From Acidithiobacillus sp. HP-2 (GTDB taxonomy: Bacteria; Pseudomonadota; Gammaproteobacteria; Acidithiobacillales; Acidithiobacillaceae), in NCBI RefSeq assembly GCF_015100155.1, contig NZ_JACKZA010000004.1, positions 1 through 64,000 of the forward strand: a DNA stretch of 64,000 bases, written 5' to 3'. Position 1 is the first letter of the stretch, and the number at the start of each line of letters is the position of its first letter. The notes under the pieces were generated by a model. That model saw only the letters and a list, made by a program, of their open reading frames with translations, was not told the origin of the DNA and did no database searches. This document shows, one piece after another, positions 63,132 to 64,000 of the stretch. The position numbers were made by a program, and so were the translations under genes.

Positions 63132-64000
63132 ATGAATCAACCCCAAATTATCGACCTGGAAAGCAAGAAACCCTTGCTGATTGACCCGGATCGTCCCATT
63201 TATCTGGATTATCAGGCGACCACGCCGGTAGACCCACAGGTGTTGGAACAGATGCTGCCTTATTTGACCCATGATTTTGGCAATGCAGCGAGCCGTTCCC
63301 ATGCTTATGGCTGGACAGCAGAAAAGGCCGTCGAAAAAGCCCGTCAGCAGGTGGCGGATGCGCTTCATGCGGATCCCCGGGAAATTGTCTGGACCTCAGG
63401 CGCAACAGAAGCCACCAATCTGGCCCTGAAAGGCGCGGCGCATTTTTATTCCGGCAAGGGCAAGCACATTATCACCCTGCGCACCGAGCACAAAGCGACT
63501 CTGGACACCTGCCGTCAGTTGGAGCGGGAAGGTTTTGAGGTCACTTATCTGGAGGTTCAGGAAGATGGTCTGCTCGATCTGAAGGCTTTCGAAGCCGCCA
63601 TTCGCCCGGATACCATCATCGCCTCGGTGCTGTTCGTGAATAATGAGATCGGTGTCATCCAGCCCATGGAAGAAATTGGCCGGATTTTGCGGACGCACAA
63701 GGTACTTTTTCATGTGGATGCGGTGCAGGCCCTGGGTAAGATACCAGTAGATGTAGAAGCCATTCAGGCGGACATGATGAGCGTGTCCGGACACAAGATT
63801 TATGGCCCCAAAGGCATCGGTGCTCTGTATGTCCGGCGTAAGCCCCGAGTGCGCGTGGAGGCTCAGGTGCATGGTGGTGGTCACGAACGGGGCATGCGTT
63901 CAGGCACTTTGCCCACGCACCAGATTGTTGGTATGGGAGCAGCTGCGGAACTGGCCGTTCAATTGATGGATGCTGATGCCCAAAGAATTGGTAAATTGCG
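63132..64000 (+). CDS. iscS: Cysteine desulfurase IscS (5' part, runs off the window)
   Basis: About 289 residues present. Pyridoxal-phosphate enzyme supplying sulfur for iron-sulfur clusters and t[47 protein letters not shown] and [12 protein letters not shown] (PLP lysine) are present; the catalytic Cys loop lies beyond 64000. ATG at 63132, preceded by GAGGTG. It follows iscR; the rest of the isc operon should follow. Confidence 0.96.
   Translation, partial: MNQPQIIDLESKKPLLIDPDRPIYLDYQATTPVDPQVLEQMLPYLTHDFGNAASRSHAYGWTAEKAVEKARQQVADALHADPREIVWTSGATEATNLALKGAAHFYSGKGKHIITLRTEHKATLDTCRQLEREGFEVTYLEVQEDGLLDLKAFEAAIRPDTIIASVLFVNNEIGVIQPMEEIGRILRTHKVLFHVDAVQALGKIPVDVEAIQADMMSVSGHKIYGPKGIGALYVRRKPRVRVEAQVHGGGHERGMRSGTLPTHQIVGMGAAAELAVQLMDADAQRIGKL

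Noticed and set aside
1-64000. CRISPR arrays or tandem repeats
   Set aside because: No regularly spaced identical repeats were noticed anywhere by eye.

Overview
The window looks like chromosome of an acidophilic proteobacterium close to Acidithiobacillus (inference from moderate GC, gene neighbourhoods such as cysE-iscR-iscS and holC-valS, and protein style; I ran no search). Nearly all of it is dense housekeeping sequence. Genes sit in short operons with 1-8 nt start/stop overlaps, and TTG or GTG starts are frequent.

Layout. 1-3300 is an AT-rich accessory segment directly downstream of the 3' end of a tRNA-Leu(UAG) gene. It holds the end of an IS transposase, an unrecognised coding fragment, a GNAT acetyltransferase and a TPR-sulfotransferase. 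3.4-9 kb holds a conserved hypothetical, a DMT exporter, a TetR / dienelactone hydrolase / Old Yellow Enzyme operon with a clear operator-promoter, and a divergent 4-hydroxyphenylpyruvate-dioxygenase-like gene. 9-19 kb is nadC-nhaA-valS-(acidic protein)-holC-pepA with lptFG divergent. 19.3-23 kb has a lone dynamin-like GTPase and a wrecked GAF-GGDEF pseudogene. 23-28 kb is cyaY-EVE-GST plus recQ-apaH-dsrE. 28-33.5 kb is molybdate-type ABC modBC without modA, rpsT, rep and lgt. 33.6-38.6 kb is an amino-acid oxidase with thiS-thiG, a hypothetical, mpl and ubiX.

38.5-47.9 kb reads mostly on the minus strand. It has mlaF with a STAS-mlaE fusion, a lipoprotein, and a tightly overlapped cluster of an E1-like MoeB/ThiF enzyme, a JAB-like protein that has lost its metal ligands, an unknown 147-aa protein and a nuclease-fold protein. 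An ABC-exporter / AttH (lipocalin-like) operon follows. A tRNA-Ser(GCU) at 47.95 kb is followed by a second remodelled patch with tiny ORFs, an internally deleted phospholipase-D pseudogene and a zinc-ribbon protein. 49.4-64 kb is trxA-rho, rpmE, malic enzyme, a frameshifted AI-2E/PerM family permease, ilvD, a NYN nuclease with a cold-shock-like tail, argA, bolA, yciI, yciB, a DUF815-like ATPase, suhB, trmJ, cysE, iscR and the first part of iscS.

No CRISPR array, prophage, rRNA or plasmid functions were seen. The best candidates for something undescribed are the E1/degenerate-JAB/unknown cluster, the dioxygenase-like gene opposite the TetR operon, the ABC-AttH exporter, and the two tRNA-flanking patches.
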